Source of the DNA: Bacteroidota bacterium
Lineage (GTDB): Bacteria > Bacteroidota > Bacteroidia > NS11-12g > UBA955
Assembly (NCBI GenBank): GCA_947460045.1
Contig: CANHGC010000101.1
Span: 1 to 6,312, forward strand
DNA length: 6,312 nt
Direction of reading: 5' to 3'
Within the stretch, counting starts at the first letter, position 1. Every line of letters starts with the position of its first letter. The position numbers and the translations under genes are program-made. This document shows, one piece after another, positions 1-5,787 of the stretch. The notes beneath the pieces are model-generated. The model searched no databases. It saw only the letters and a program-made list of their open reading frames with translations, and was not told the DNA's origin.

Positions 1-3
1 CAA

Positions 4-408
4 ATGAATACCAACCAGTACGAGACCGTGATCATTTTGACACCCGTGCTCTCTGAACAACAGATGAAAGATGCTGTTGCAGGCTACAGAGAGTTGATCA
101 CCGGCAATGGAGGGGAGTTAGTCCACGAAGAAAATTGGGGACTAACCAAGCTAGCCTACCCTATCCAGAAAAAAGGCACGGGATTTTATCACTTGTTCGA
201 ATTCAAGGCAAACCCTGAATTCATCAAGTCTTTCGAATTGGCATTCCGCCGCGACGAGCGCATTTTGCGTTACCTGACTGTTAAGTTGGATCGTTGGGGT
301 GTGGATTTCAACTTGCGCAAGCGCAATGGTGAACTTCGCACTGTAACTCCAAAAGGCGAGAAGGTCGTTGTTAAAAAGAAAATTGTAATCGAGGAGGAAG
401 AGTTATGA
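4..408 (+). CDS. rpsF: Small ribosomal subunit protein bS6
   Basis: Structural protein of the 30S platform, where it pairs with bS18 and contacts 16S rRNA. The 134-residue product has the usual bS6 layout: an N-terminal strand ([13 protein letters not shown]), a central [21 protein letters not shown] segment, and a [15 protein letters not shown] strand typical of the family. Length matches the usual 130-140 residues. It ends in a basic stretch (VVVKKK) followed by an acidic tail EEEEL, which recalls the glutamate-rich end of E. coli bS6; here the glutamates are genetically encoded. Only three bases precede the ATG, so its promoter and ribosome-binding site lie outside the window. The last four bases overlap the rpsR start (ATGA), and codons of the acidic tail contain the rpsR Shine-Dalgarno sequence. 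It is the first visible gene of a ribosomal operon. Identification is very secure. Confidence 0.97.
   Translation: MNTNQYETVIILTPVLSEQQMKDAVAGYRELITGNGGELVHEENWGLTKLAYPIQKKGTGFYHLFEFKANPEFIKSFELAFRRDERILRYLTVKLDRWGVDFNLRKRNGELRTVTPKGEKVVVKKKIVIEEEEL
392..397 (+). promoter_or_regulatory. Strong Shine-Dalgarno site for rpsR, inside rpsF
   Basis: AGGAGG lies seven bases upstream of the rpsR ATG at 405 and is formed by consecutive GAG glutamate codons of the bS6 tail. It is a full match to the anti-Shine-Dalgarno core of 16S rRNA. Such sites are uncommon in Bacteroidota, where initiation mostly relies on A-rich context around the start codon. Confidence 0.8.
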
Positions 409-668
409 GCAAAGAAACAAACTTTATTTTCAATCAAACCCCACAGGTTCTCCAGAAGAAGAAGTACTGCCGTTTCAAAAAACACGGTATCAAGTACATC
501 GATCATAAAGATGGTGAGTTCTTGTTGAAGTTTGTGAATGAGCAAGGCAAAATTTTGCCACGTCGTATCACCGGTACCTCTTTGAAGTATCAACGTAAAA
601 TTTCTGTTGCCATTAAAAGAGCACGTCACCTGGCGTTGTTGCCTTTCTTGGCTGATGGTTTAAAATAA
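405..668 (+). CDS. rpsR: Small ribosomal subunit protein bS18
   Basis: 30S platform protein that binds 16S rRNA together with bS6. The 87-residue product has the conserved core: a [16 protein letters not shown] segment, then [20 protein letters not shown], then [21 protein letters not shown] near the C-terminus. This is the full family length. The start at 405 is fixed by the ATGA overlap with rpsF and by the AGGAGG site seven bases upstream, an arrangement that suggests translational coupling. rplI follows after 15 bases. In Flavobacterium ribosomes, bS18 and bS6 together with bS21 are known to form the pocket that hides the 16S rRNA 3' tail. That makes the strong Shine-Dalgarno site on this gene interesting, but a feedback loop is inference. 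Confidence 0.97.
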   Translation: MSKETNFIFNQTPQVLQKKKYCRFKKHGIKYIDHKDGEFLLKFVNEQGKILPRRITGTSLKYQRKISVAIKRARHLALLPFLADGLK

Positions 669-675
669 GAAGGAG
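669..675 (+). promoter_or_regulatory. Strong Shine-Dalgarno site for rplI
   Basis: GAAGGAG ends eight bases before the rplI ATG at 684, in the short gap between rpsR and rplI. It is a good match to the anti-Shine-Dalgarno core and the second such site in this operon. The genes further right (starts at 1199, 4508, 4551, 5112, 5788) show no comparable motif. Confidence 0.75.
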
Positions 676-683
676 ATAGACAC

Positions 684-1124
684 ATGAAAATCATTCTCAC
701 TCAAGACGTAAAAAATCTCGGTCACAAAGATGATGTTGTAACCGTGAAAGATGGATACGCAAGAAACTTCTTGATCCCAACCGGCAAAGCCAAATTGGCG
801 AGCGAAGGTGCAATGAAAATGTTGGCTGAAGACATGCGTCAGCGTGCCTTTAAGATGGACAAATTGCGCAAGGATGCCGAAGCTTTGGCAGAAAAGTTGA
901 ATGGTTCTACCATCAATTTGGTTGCAAAAGCAGGTGCTTCAGGAAAAATCTTCGGATCTGTAACCAGCTTGCAAGTTGCCAATGCGTTGAAAGACAAAGG
1001 TTTCGATGTTGACCGTCGTAAAATTGTTTTTGATGACATTAAAATGGTGGGTTCTTACGAAGCCAACATCAACTTGTTCAAAGAAATCAATGCCAGCGTT
1101 ACTTTGGAAGTAATTGCTGAGTAA
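684..1124 (+). CDS. rplI: Large ribosomal subunit protein bL9
   Basis: 50S protein at the base of the L1 stalk, made of two globular RNA-binding domains joined by a long helix. The 146-residue product shows the N-terminal domain signature (MKIILTQDVKNLGHKDDVVTVKDGYARNFLIP, residues 1-32, shown here as the family hallmark), a linker helix at about residues 40-75 rich in Lys, Glu and Ala, and the C-terminal domain with KAGASGKIFGSVT at about 82-94. Length is normal for the family. The start is supported by a strong Shine-Dalgarno site eight bases upstream and by the conserved N-terminus. It is the last gene of the rpsF-rpsR-rplI operon, and the terminator follows 18 bases after the stop codon. 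Nothing is missing. Confidence 0.97.
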   Translation: MKIILTQDVKNLGHKDDVVTVKDGYARNFLIPTGKAKLASEGAMKMLAEDMRQRAFKMDKLRKDAEALAEKLNGSTINLVAKAGASGKIFGSVTSLQVANALKDKGFDVDRRKIVFDDIKMVGSYEANINLFKEINASVTLEVIAE

Positions 1125-1142
1125 TATTCCTAACACTTTGAG

Positions 1143-1177
1143 TAAAGGTCGCCCCATGGGGCGACCTTTATTTTTTT
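1143..1177 (+). terminator. Intrinsic (Rho-independent) terminator of the ribosomal operon
   Basis: A 28-bp perfect inverted repeat (1143-1170, centre between 1156 and 1157) has GC-rich stem arms built on AGGTCGCCCC and is followed by seven T residues (1171-1177). As RNA, the central ATGG would form a tight loop. The T tract is only on the + side, so it should act on transcripts coming from rplI and not on the opposite strand. It is the only clear intrinsic terminator in the window. Confidence 0.93.
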
Positions 1178-1182
1178 ATAAG

Positions 1183-1190
1183 TACCTTTG
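1183..1190 (+). promoter_or_regulatory. Candidate -7 element for the RND/MMPL transporter gene
   Basis: TACCTTTG matches the Bacteroidota -7 consensus TAnnTTTG exactly. It begins five bases after the terminator T tract and ends eight bases before the ATG at 1199. A transcript starting the usual few bases downstream would have almost no leader. No convincing TTG-type -33 element is visible, because that position falls in or next to the terminator palindrome. Prediction only. Confidence 0.6.
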
Positions 1191-1198
1191 CATGCATT

Positions 1199-3562
1199 AT
1201 GTGGGATAAAATAGCCACCTTTATTTTAAAACAACGAACCATCTTCCTTATTGCCATTTTGGCTTTCACGGGAATCATGGGTTACTACGCCACCAAAGTA
1301 GAACTCGAATATCAGTTGCAGCGTTTGGCTCCAAAGAATGATCCAGATCTTATCGCCTATCAAAAGTTCCAAAAAACCTTTGGTATGGATCACAACAAAG
1401 TGGTGATTGGCTTTACCACCGATAAGTTGTTTGAGCTGAAACATTTCAAACAGTATCACCAAATGTGTGATTCTATTGGAAAGATCCATGGCGTTCGAAG
1501 TTTGCTGTCGCCCTCTCACTTGTACTCCCTCACATTGGATACGGGTGGTAAGTTTCAGATGAGTCCTTTCATCAACCAAATCCCCGCATCTCAGATTGAA
1601 CTTGATAGTTTGCACGCCTTGTTTTTGGACATGAAGTTCTATCAAGGGTTGCTGTACAACGACCAAACCAAAGCGTCGTTGATGGTGATTGTGTTGGATG
1701 ATAAGGTGATGGATTCGGAACAGCGTGTGGCTTTGATTCAAGACGTGCAACGCAGGGCCGAGCAATTTGGTGCGGAAGTGGGTGCGGAAGCGCATTTGGG
1801 TGGTTTGCCCTACGTGAGAACGGAGATGGCCACCAGTGTGAAATCGGAATTGGTGATGTTTACCGTGGTGGCATTTTTGGTAACCGCCATTTTGATTTTG
1901 GTGTTCTTCAGGAGCTTTAGCACGTTGGCCATCGCCATATTGTTTATCGCCATTGGAGTGATTGTGATGTTTGGTGTGAGTGGCTTTTTGGGTTACAAAA
2001 TCAACTTGCTCACTGGAACCTTGCCGCCGTTGTTGGTTGTGATAGGGGTTCAGAATGCGGTTTATCTCATCAATAAATACCACGAAGAATATCGAAAACA
2101 TAAGAACAAGGCGAAGGCCCTGTCGCGCATCATTTCACGCGTGGGTGTTGCTACCTTTTTGATCAACTTCACCACCGCGGTGGGATTTGGTACCTTCTAT
2201 TTTACCAAAACGCAAATTTTGGAGCAGTATGGTGTGGTATCGTTCATTACCATCAATTTGGTTTTCTTCATCAACATCATCGGTATCCCGGCGCTCTACA
2301 GTTTCTTGCCGGTACCATCCGATAAACAGGTTGCTCACCTCGATAACGGAGGCATCAATAAATTCTTGGATTGGGTGAAGTTTTTGGTTTTCAACCGCAA
2401 GCGCAGAATTTACTTTTGGTTCATCGCGATAACTGTCTTGAGTGCCACGTTTGTGATCAAGTTGCATCCTTTGGCTTACTTGGTAGACGATGTGCCGAAG
2501 AGTTCTAAGATGTACAAAGACATGCAGTACTTCCAAGACAATTTCAAAGGGATTTTGCCTTATGAAATTTTGATTCGTACCCACGATGAAACGGATGTAA
2601 CCAACTTCGATGTACTTGATAAAACCAATCGATTGCAAAAAGCCTTGAAAAAGTTCCCTGAGTTTTCCAAGCCCACTTCTTTGGTAGAGGTGATTTGTTA
2701 TGGAAATCAAATGGTGAACGATGGCGATCCCGTTTATTATCGATTGCCCAATGCATTGAACATGGCTGATGTGGCTGGAAGAATGCCACAAGCTGAAGGA
2801 AAATCGGCAGGCATGCAAAGTGCGATCATGCGGGGCTTGATGGACAGTACGCGCACCACTTTGCGCATCAGCTATCAGGTGGAAGATGTGGGTTCTGTGC
2901 GATTGGATAGCATCAACAAAGAGGTCTACAAGATTTTGGATCGCATATTCCCAGCGGAGGAATACTCCACCCAAATTACAGGTTCTTGCGCTGTTTTCTT
3001 GAAAGGAAATTCTTATTTGTATGGCAGTTTGAGCAGTGCTACCTTCTGGTCGCTGTTGATCATTACCATCACCATGGGCTTCCTGTTCCCATCGATCCGA
3101 ATGATTGTGATCGCGGTGATACCCAATATCATTCCATTGTTGGTTACTGCAGGTACCATGGGGTATTTCGATGTGCCGTTGAAGCCATCTACCATTTTGG
3201 TGTTCAGTATAGCCTTTGGTATCACGGTGGATGCCACCATTCACTTCATCATCACATTTAGAAGGGAATTGGTGAAGCATAACAAAACCGTGCGCGAAGC
3301 CTTGAACGAAACCATTGTAGAGGTGGGCGTTTCCATGATTTATAGCATGGTGGCCATTTGTGCGGGATTCTTGATCTTCACCTTCTCCAGTTTCCAAGGA
3401 ACACAAGCCTTGGGTTGGTTAACGGGCCTTACACTGCTTACCGGTATGGCCGCCAATTTGTTCTTGCTGCCTGCGTTGATTTTGTCTTTGGAAAAATCGT
3501 TGAACCCCAAAGAAGAATTGGCTGAGCAGGTGCTTGAACTGCCCGACGAAAACGAGGATTAA
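1199..3562 (+). CDS. RND/MMPL-superfamily membrane transporter
   Basis: Predicted inner-membrane protein of 787 residues with the duplicated RND layout. Segment 1 is at about 13-31, followed by a large non-cytoplasmic domain at about 32-215. Segments 2-6 lie at about 218-237, 241-264, 270-291, 315-335 and 345-369. Segment 7 is at about 403-420, followed by a second large domain at about 421-610, then segments 8-12 between about 613 and 764. Segment 10 carries an acidic residue in ITVDATIHF (Asp678), the place where proton-driven RND pumps have their coupling residue. The matching site in segment 4 reads GVQNAVYLIN (Gln285), so the first repeat lacks the acid. Substrate is unknown; MMPL relatives move lipids or hydrophobic molecules. 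ATG 1199 is chosen because later Met codons would lose segment 1 and no other standard start lies upstream in frame. It is probably monocistronic, sitting between a terminator and a converging gene. Family call is firm, function is not. Confidence 0.9.
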   Translation: MWDKIATFILKQRTIFLIAILAFTGIMGYYATKVELEYQLQRLAPKNDPDLIAYQKFQKTFGMDHNKVVIGFTTDKLFELKHFKQYHQMCDSIGKIHGVRSLLSPSHLYSLTLDTGGKFQMSPFINQIPASQIELDSLHALFLDMKFYQGLLYNDQTKASLMVIVLDDKVMDSEQRVALIQDVQRRAEQFGAEVGAEAHLGGLPYVRTEMATSVKSELVMFTVVAFLVTAILILVFFRSFSTLAIAILFIAIGVIVMFGVSGFLGYKINLLTGTLPPLLVVIGVQNAVYLINKYHEEYRKHKNKAKALSRIISRVGVATFLINFTTAVGFGTFYFTKTQILEQYGVVSFITINLVFFINIIGIPALYSFLPVPSDKQVAHLDNGGINKFLDWVKFLVFNRKRRIYFWFIAITVLSATFVIKLHPLAYLVDDVPKSSKMYKDMQYFQDNFKGILPYEILIRTHDETDVTNFDVLDKTNRLQKALKKFPEFSKPTSLVEVICYGNQMVNDGDPVYYRLPNALNMADVAGRMPQAEGKSAGMQSAIMRGLMDSTRTTLRISYQVEDVGSVRLDSINKEVYKILDRIFPAEEYSTQITGSCAVFLKGNSYLYGSLSSATFWSLLIITITMGFLFPSIRMIVIAVIPNIIPLLVTAGTMGYFDVPLKPSTILVFSIAFGITVDATIHFIITFRRELVKHNKTVREALNETIVEVGVSMIYSMVAICAGFLIFTFSSFQGTQALGWLTGLTLLTGMAANLFLLPALILSLEKSLNPKEELAEQVLELPDENED

Positions 3563-3567
3563 ACCAA

Positions 3568-4551
3568 TTACTGAATCAGCTGGTTACAGCCCCTGAGGTC
3601 ACTGAAGTCGAGCCGCCCCAGAACCTCAAAAGTTCCATCGGGGTGGGTCTTACCCAAATCGTCTGTGGCGATGAAGCTGCAACTGTTGATGTTTGCCAGA
3701 TCCATTACACAAATTCTGCCCGTTTTTCCGTGTGGTAGATATTGCTTGGGGTCTGATGGGTCTTGGATCAGAATTTTCATCCAGGGCGGACAGGTGAATT
3801 TCCCATCTTGTTTGGCATAGGCTTGACTGAGCAATTCGGTCATTCCGTATTCTGAGTGAATGTTATCGCAACCAAAAGCGGTGCTGAGTATTTGGTGCAA
3901 TTGGGTTCGGGTGAGTTCAGCGCCTCGGCCTTTCATGCCACCGGTTTCAATGATGGTGGTATTGAGGAACTGCTGCGGGGTTAGGGCGTCGGCCATCGCC
4001 AAGAGGGCAAAAGTTACACCGAAAAGGATGGTGGGAATTTGATTTGATTGGTTGTGCTGGATGATATTGGCAACCGCTTGGTATTCGTTGAGGTAAAAGC
4101 CACTTTTTGGTTGGCCCCGTTTGATGAAATCGTCTACCATGTAAATCAGCGAGGATCCCGATCGTTCCAAATACGATGGCAATAGCCCAATGAAGCAATA
4201 TTGTTCCACGGGTCCGTACATCAATTCAAAGGCTTGGGTATAGCTTTGACGATAGAGTTCTTCGCTTAAAACGTGGTGTTTGGAAGGTGTGCTGCCGGTG
4301 GTGCCTGAACTTGAGAAGACGATTTCGGGCAATTGGTTGGGCTCTTGCGGATTTGGGGTGATTACCGAATGACTTTTGAAAAATGCGATGGGCAGAAAAC
4401 CAAAGTCGGTGGTGGGGAATTGTTCCGTCCAGCGCTGAAAAATGGGATTATTTTTTGTTTGATATTGATAAATCATCGATGCCCATTCCGTAAATTTGGG
4501 ATTGTTGATGTGGAACAAGTCGCTGATATCGGGTTTGATCATGTTTGCCAT
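3568..4551 (-). CDS. LuxE-like adenylate-forming acyl-protein synthetase family protein
   Basis: The 327-residue product resembles the LuxE branch of the ANL (adenylate-forming) superfamily. Visible motifs, numbered from the ATG at 4551, are a Ser/Thr/Gly-rich nucleotide-binding loop SSSGTTGSTPSKH (80-92), SEYGMTE (233-239, the A5-type motif), ATDDLG (295-300, A7-like) and GRLDFSDLRG (312-321, A8-like). The protein stops soon after, without the full mobile C-terminal domain of acyl-CoA ligases, as LuxE-type proteins do. A cysteine at 322, six residues from the end, could be the acyl carrier by analogy with the C-terminal Cys of LuxE; this is inference. No luxC, luxD or luciferase gene lies nearby, so bioluminescence is not implied. 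Met at 4542 is an alternative start. A TTG start at 4584 is unlikely because it lies inside the candidate -7 element. The 3' end converges on the transporter gene. The substrate is unknown. Confidence 0.8.
   Translation of the reverse strand: MANMIKPDISDLFHINNPKFTEWASMIYQYQTKNNPIFQRWTEQFPTTDFGFLPIAFFKSHSVITPNPQEPNQLPEIVFSSSGTTGSTPSKHHVLSEELYRQSYTQAFELMYGPVEQYCFIGLLPSYLERSGSSLIYMVDDFIKRGQPKSGFYLNEYQAVANIIQHNQSNQIPTILFGVTFALLAMADALTPQQFLNTTIIETGGMKGRGAELTRTQLHQILSTAFGCDNIHSEYGMTELLSQAYAKQDGKFTCPPWMKILIQDPSDPKQYLPHGKTGRICVMDLANINSCSFIATDDLGKTHPDGTFEVLGRLDFSDLRGCNQLIQ
4491..4498 (+). promoter_or_regulatory. Candidate -7 element for the lipoprotein gene
   Basis: TAAATTTG fits TAnnTTTG exactly and ends nine bases before the ATG at 4508. 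A TTG at 4465-4467 lies 23 bases upstream and could serve as a -33 element at the wide end of the allowed spacing. The element lies within the N-terminal coding region of the minus-strand LuxE-like gene. Prediction only. Confidence 0.55.
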
Positions 4552-5044
4552 TTTTCTGTGGCTTACGGGCTGCAAGGACGGCAAAGATACAATTCGTTTT
4601 CGGCCGGAGTTGGCATTGAACGGGATTTATCCTTTCAGCAGTGGCAATGGGTACGACAGTTTTGTGGAGGTGGACCTTCATTTCAGCGACGAGGATGGCG
4701 ACATCGGATTAACCGAAAAGGATTCCAGTTATCCGTTTGGGTTGGGCGATCCGGGTTTTTACAATCTGTTTGTGTATTATCAGCACAAAATTGGCGGCGT
4801 TTGGGTGTATCCTAAGAATCCTTTGTTGGGTCCTTCCGATACCTTGGTATTGCACGAGCGCATCACAAACATCACCCCAACGGGCAAGCACAAAGCCATT
4901 CATGGCGATATCCAGCTGATCATTCCGGCCAGGCCATATCAGTATCGGGGCGATTCTGTTCGATTTGAAATTCAACTGATGGATAGGGCACTTCAACGAA
5001 GCAACGTAATCTTAACACCCTCAATTTTCTTGCAGCACCCATAA
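4508..5044 (+). CDS. Predicted lipoprotein of unknown function
   Basis: The 178-residue product begins with a short basic region and a hydrophobic stretch ending in the lipobox LTGC (residues 19-22). It should be cleaved by signal peptidase II and lipidated on Cys22. The residues after the cysteine are charged (KDGKD). In Bacteroidota, acidic residues just after the Cys can direct lipoproteins to the cell surface, but this match is partial. The mature part looks beta-rich and contains an acidic FSDEDGDIGL motif at about 59-68, a spacing seen in calcium-binding-like loops of Bacteroidota envelope proteins. I do not recognise a named family. ATG 4508 is preferred over the in-frame TTG at 4496, which lies inside the candidate -7 element. 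Its 5' end overlaps the divergent LuxE-like gene by 44 bp. The Skp-like gene follows, 67 bases after the stop to its preferred start. Confidence 0.8.
   Translation: MWNKSLISGLIMFAIFLWLTGCKDGKDTIRFRPELALNGIYPFSSGNGYDSFVEVDLHFSDEDGDIGLTEKDSSYPFGLGDPGFYNLFVYYQHKIGGVWVYPKNPLLGPSDTLVLHERITNITPTGKHKAIHGDIQLIIPARPYQYRGDSVRFEIQLMDRALQRSNVILTPSIFLQHP
4582..4589 (-). promoter_or_regulatory. Candidate -7 element for the LuxE-like gene
   Basis: On the minus strand this reads TATCTTTG, an exact TAnnTTTG match, 30 bases upstream of the ATG at 4551. It lies within the coding region of the + strand lipoprotein gene, around codons 25-28. No clear TTG-type -33 element is seen at the expected distance. Prediction only. 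Confidence 0.5.
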
Positions 5045-5052
5045 ATCCAATT

Positions 5053-5068
5053 TATTTTGATATTTTCG
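5053..5068 (+). promoter_or_regulatory. Possible promoter for the tandem Skp/OmpH genes
   Basis: In the AT-rich gap after the lipoprotein stop there are two imperfect -7 candidates: TATTTTG at 5053-5059 (one base short between TA and TTTG, with a TTG at 5030-5032 twenty bases upstream) and TATTTTCG at 5061-5068 (one mismatch). Either would give a leader of roughly 35-50 bases to the ATG at 5112. Read-through from the lipoprotein gene is also possible, since no terminator is visible between them. Confidence 0.35.
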
Positions 5069-5111
5069 TAGGCCGATGGGTTTTGGCATGCAGTTTGACA
5101 AAGCAAAGCAA

Positions 5112-5750
5112 ATGATGAAACGAATTCTATTTTTGGTATTGACCTTGGCAGTGGGTTCTCTGTCTGCTCAAAAATCTAAGGATATTGGATTTGTGGATTC
5201 GGATGTGATATTGGGCAAGATGCCAGAGTACAGGGCGGCTCAAAAGGATTTGGACGATTTGGGTGCGAAATATCAAGCCGAAGCCCAGCAATTGCAAACG
5301 GCTTTGGAGCAGATGCACCGCGATTTTCAGGCGGAAGAGATTTTGCTCACATCGGATCAGCGCCGTCAGAAGAAGGAGGCCATCGCCTCGAAAGAAGCCG
5401 AGTTGATGCAGTACAGAGAGAGCAAATTTGGTCCAACCGGGGAATTGTACCAGGAGCGAGCGCGTTTGATCAAGCCATTGCAAGACAAAGTATACGATGC
5501 CATTCAGAACGTGGCGAAGAAAGAGGGATACGCCTATATTTTTGATAAGAGCGGTGGGGCGTTGATGTTGTATGCAGATCAGAAGTTCGACAAAACCTTG
5601 GAGGTGATGGAGGCTTTGGGGATACCCACAGAGGATATGCCTGGGGCGCAAGTAGCACCGGCCAAACCGAATACGCAAAATCGATTGAATGCCCCTGCAC
5701 CCAACGCGGGCAATGGGAATTCGGGTGCGGCGGACAATGACAACAACTAA
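5112..5750 (+). CDS. Skp/OmpH-family periplasmic chaperone, long paralogue
   Basis: Predicted secreted chaperone that holds unfolded outer-membrane proteins in the periplasm on the way to the BAM complex, as Skp does. The 212-residue product starts with a signal peptide (MMKRILFLVLTLAVGSLSA, cleavage about after residue 19). Then come a short strand with IGFVDSDVIL (about 25-34), a long charged helical coiled-coil region (about 39-123), and the closing helix-strand KPLQDKVYDAIQNVAKKEGY plus YIFDKSG typical of OmpH domains. A low-complexity tail rich in Pro, Asn, Ala and Gly (about 176-212) is extra to the domain. Start choice: ATG 5112 (or 5115) places the signal peptide at the N-terminus; ATG 5076 would add 12 polar residues. 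The second paralogue starts 37 bases after the stop, so the two are probably co-transcribed. Family call is good; the exact client range is unknown. Confidence 0.88.
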   Translation: MMKRILFLVLTLAVGSLSAQKSKDIGFVDSDVILGKMPEYRAAQKDLDDLGAKYQAEAQQLQTALEQMHRDFQAEEILLTSDQRRQKKEAIASKEAELMQYRESKFGPTGELYQERARLIKPLQDKVYDAIQNVAKKEGYAYIFDKSGGALMLYADQKFDKTLEVMEALGIPTEDMPGAQVAPAKPNTQNRLNAPAPNAGNGNSGAADNDNN

Positions 5751-5787
5751 TTAAAAATTTACACAGAAAAAAATAATTACCGGATAC

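Noticed and set aside
667..686. The rplI ribosome-binding region differs at only 2 of 20 bases from the phage T7 gene 10 site used in expression vectors
   Set aside because: The flanks are native rpsR and rplI, the two mismatches argue against vector sequence, and the shared part is mostly the Shine-Dalgarno core. Coincidence is the better explanation.
1769..1791. Short direct repeat of GGTGCGGAAG within the transporter gene
   Set aside because: It encodes a GAEVGAEA stretch in the first large loop; two copies of ten bases in a coding region need no special explanation.
2135..3406. Long open frame of 423 codons on the minus strand (and another at 1226-2101)
   Set aside because: Both lie fully antisense to the RND/MMPL transporter. 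Their translations are rich in His, Gln and Arg with no recognisable domain, as expected for shadows of a membrane protein gene.
4582..4584. TTG start giving a 338-residue LuxE-like protein
   Set aside because: The codon lies inside the candidate -7 element, the extra 11 residues show no family similarity I recognise, and ATG codons at 4551 and 4542 are available.
5076..5111. Upstream ATG adding 12 residues to the long Skp-like protein
   Set aside because: It would put a polar stretch before a standard signal peptide that begins cleanly at 5112 or 5115. Kept only as a weak alternative.
5751..5787. AT-rich gap between the two Skp-like genes as a possible promoter or terminator
   Set aside because: No TAnnTTTG element and no hairpin with a T tract could be found, so co-transcription is the simpler reading.
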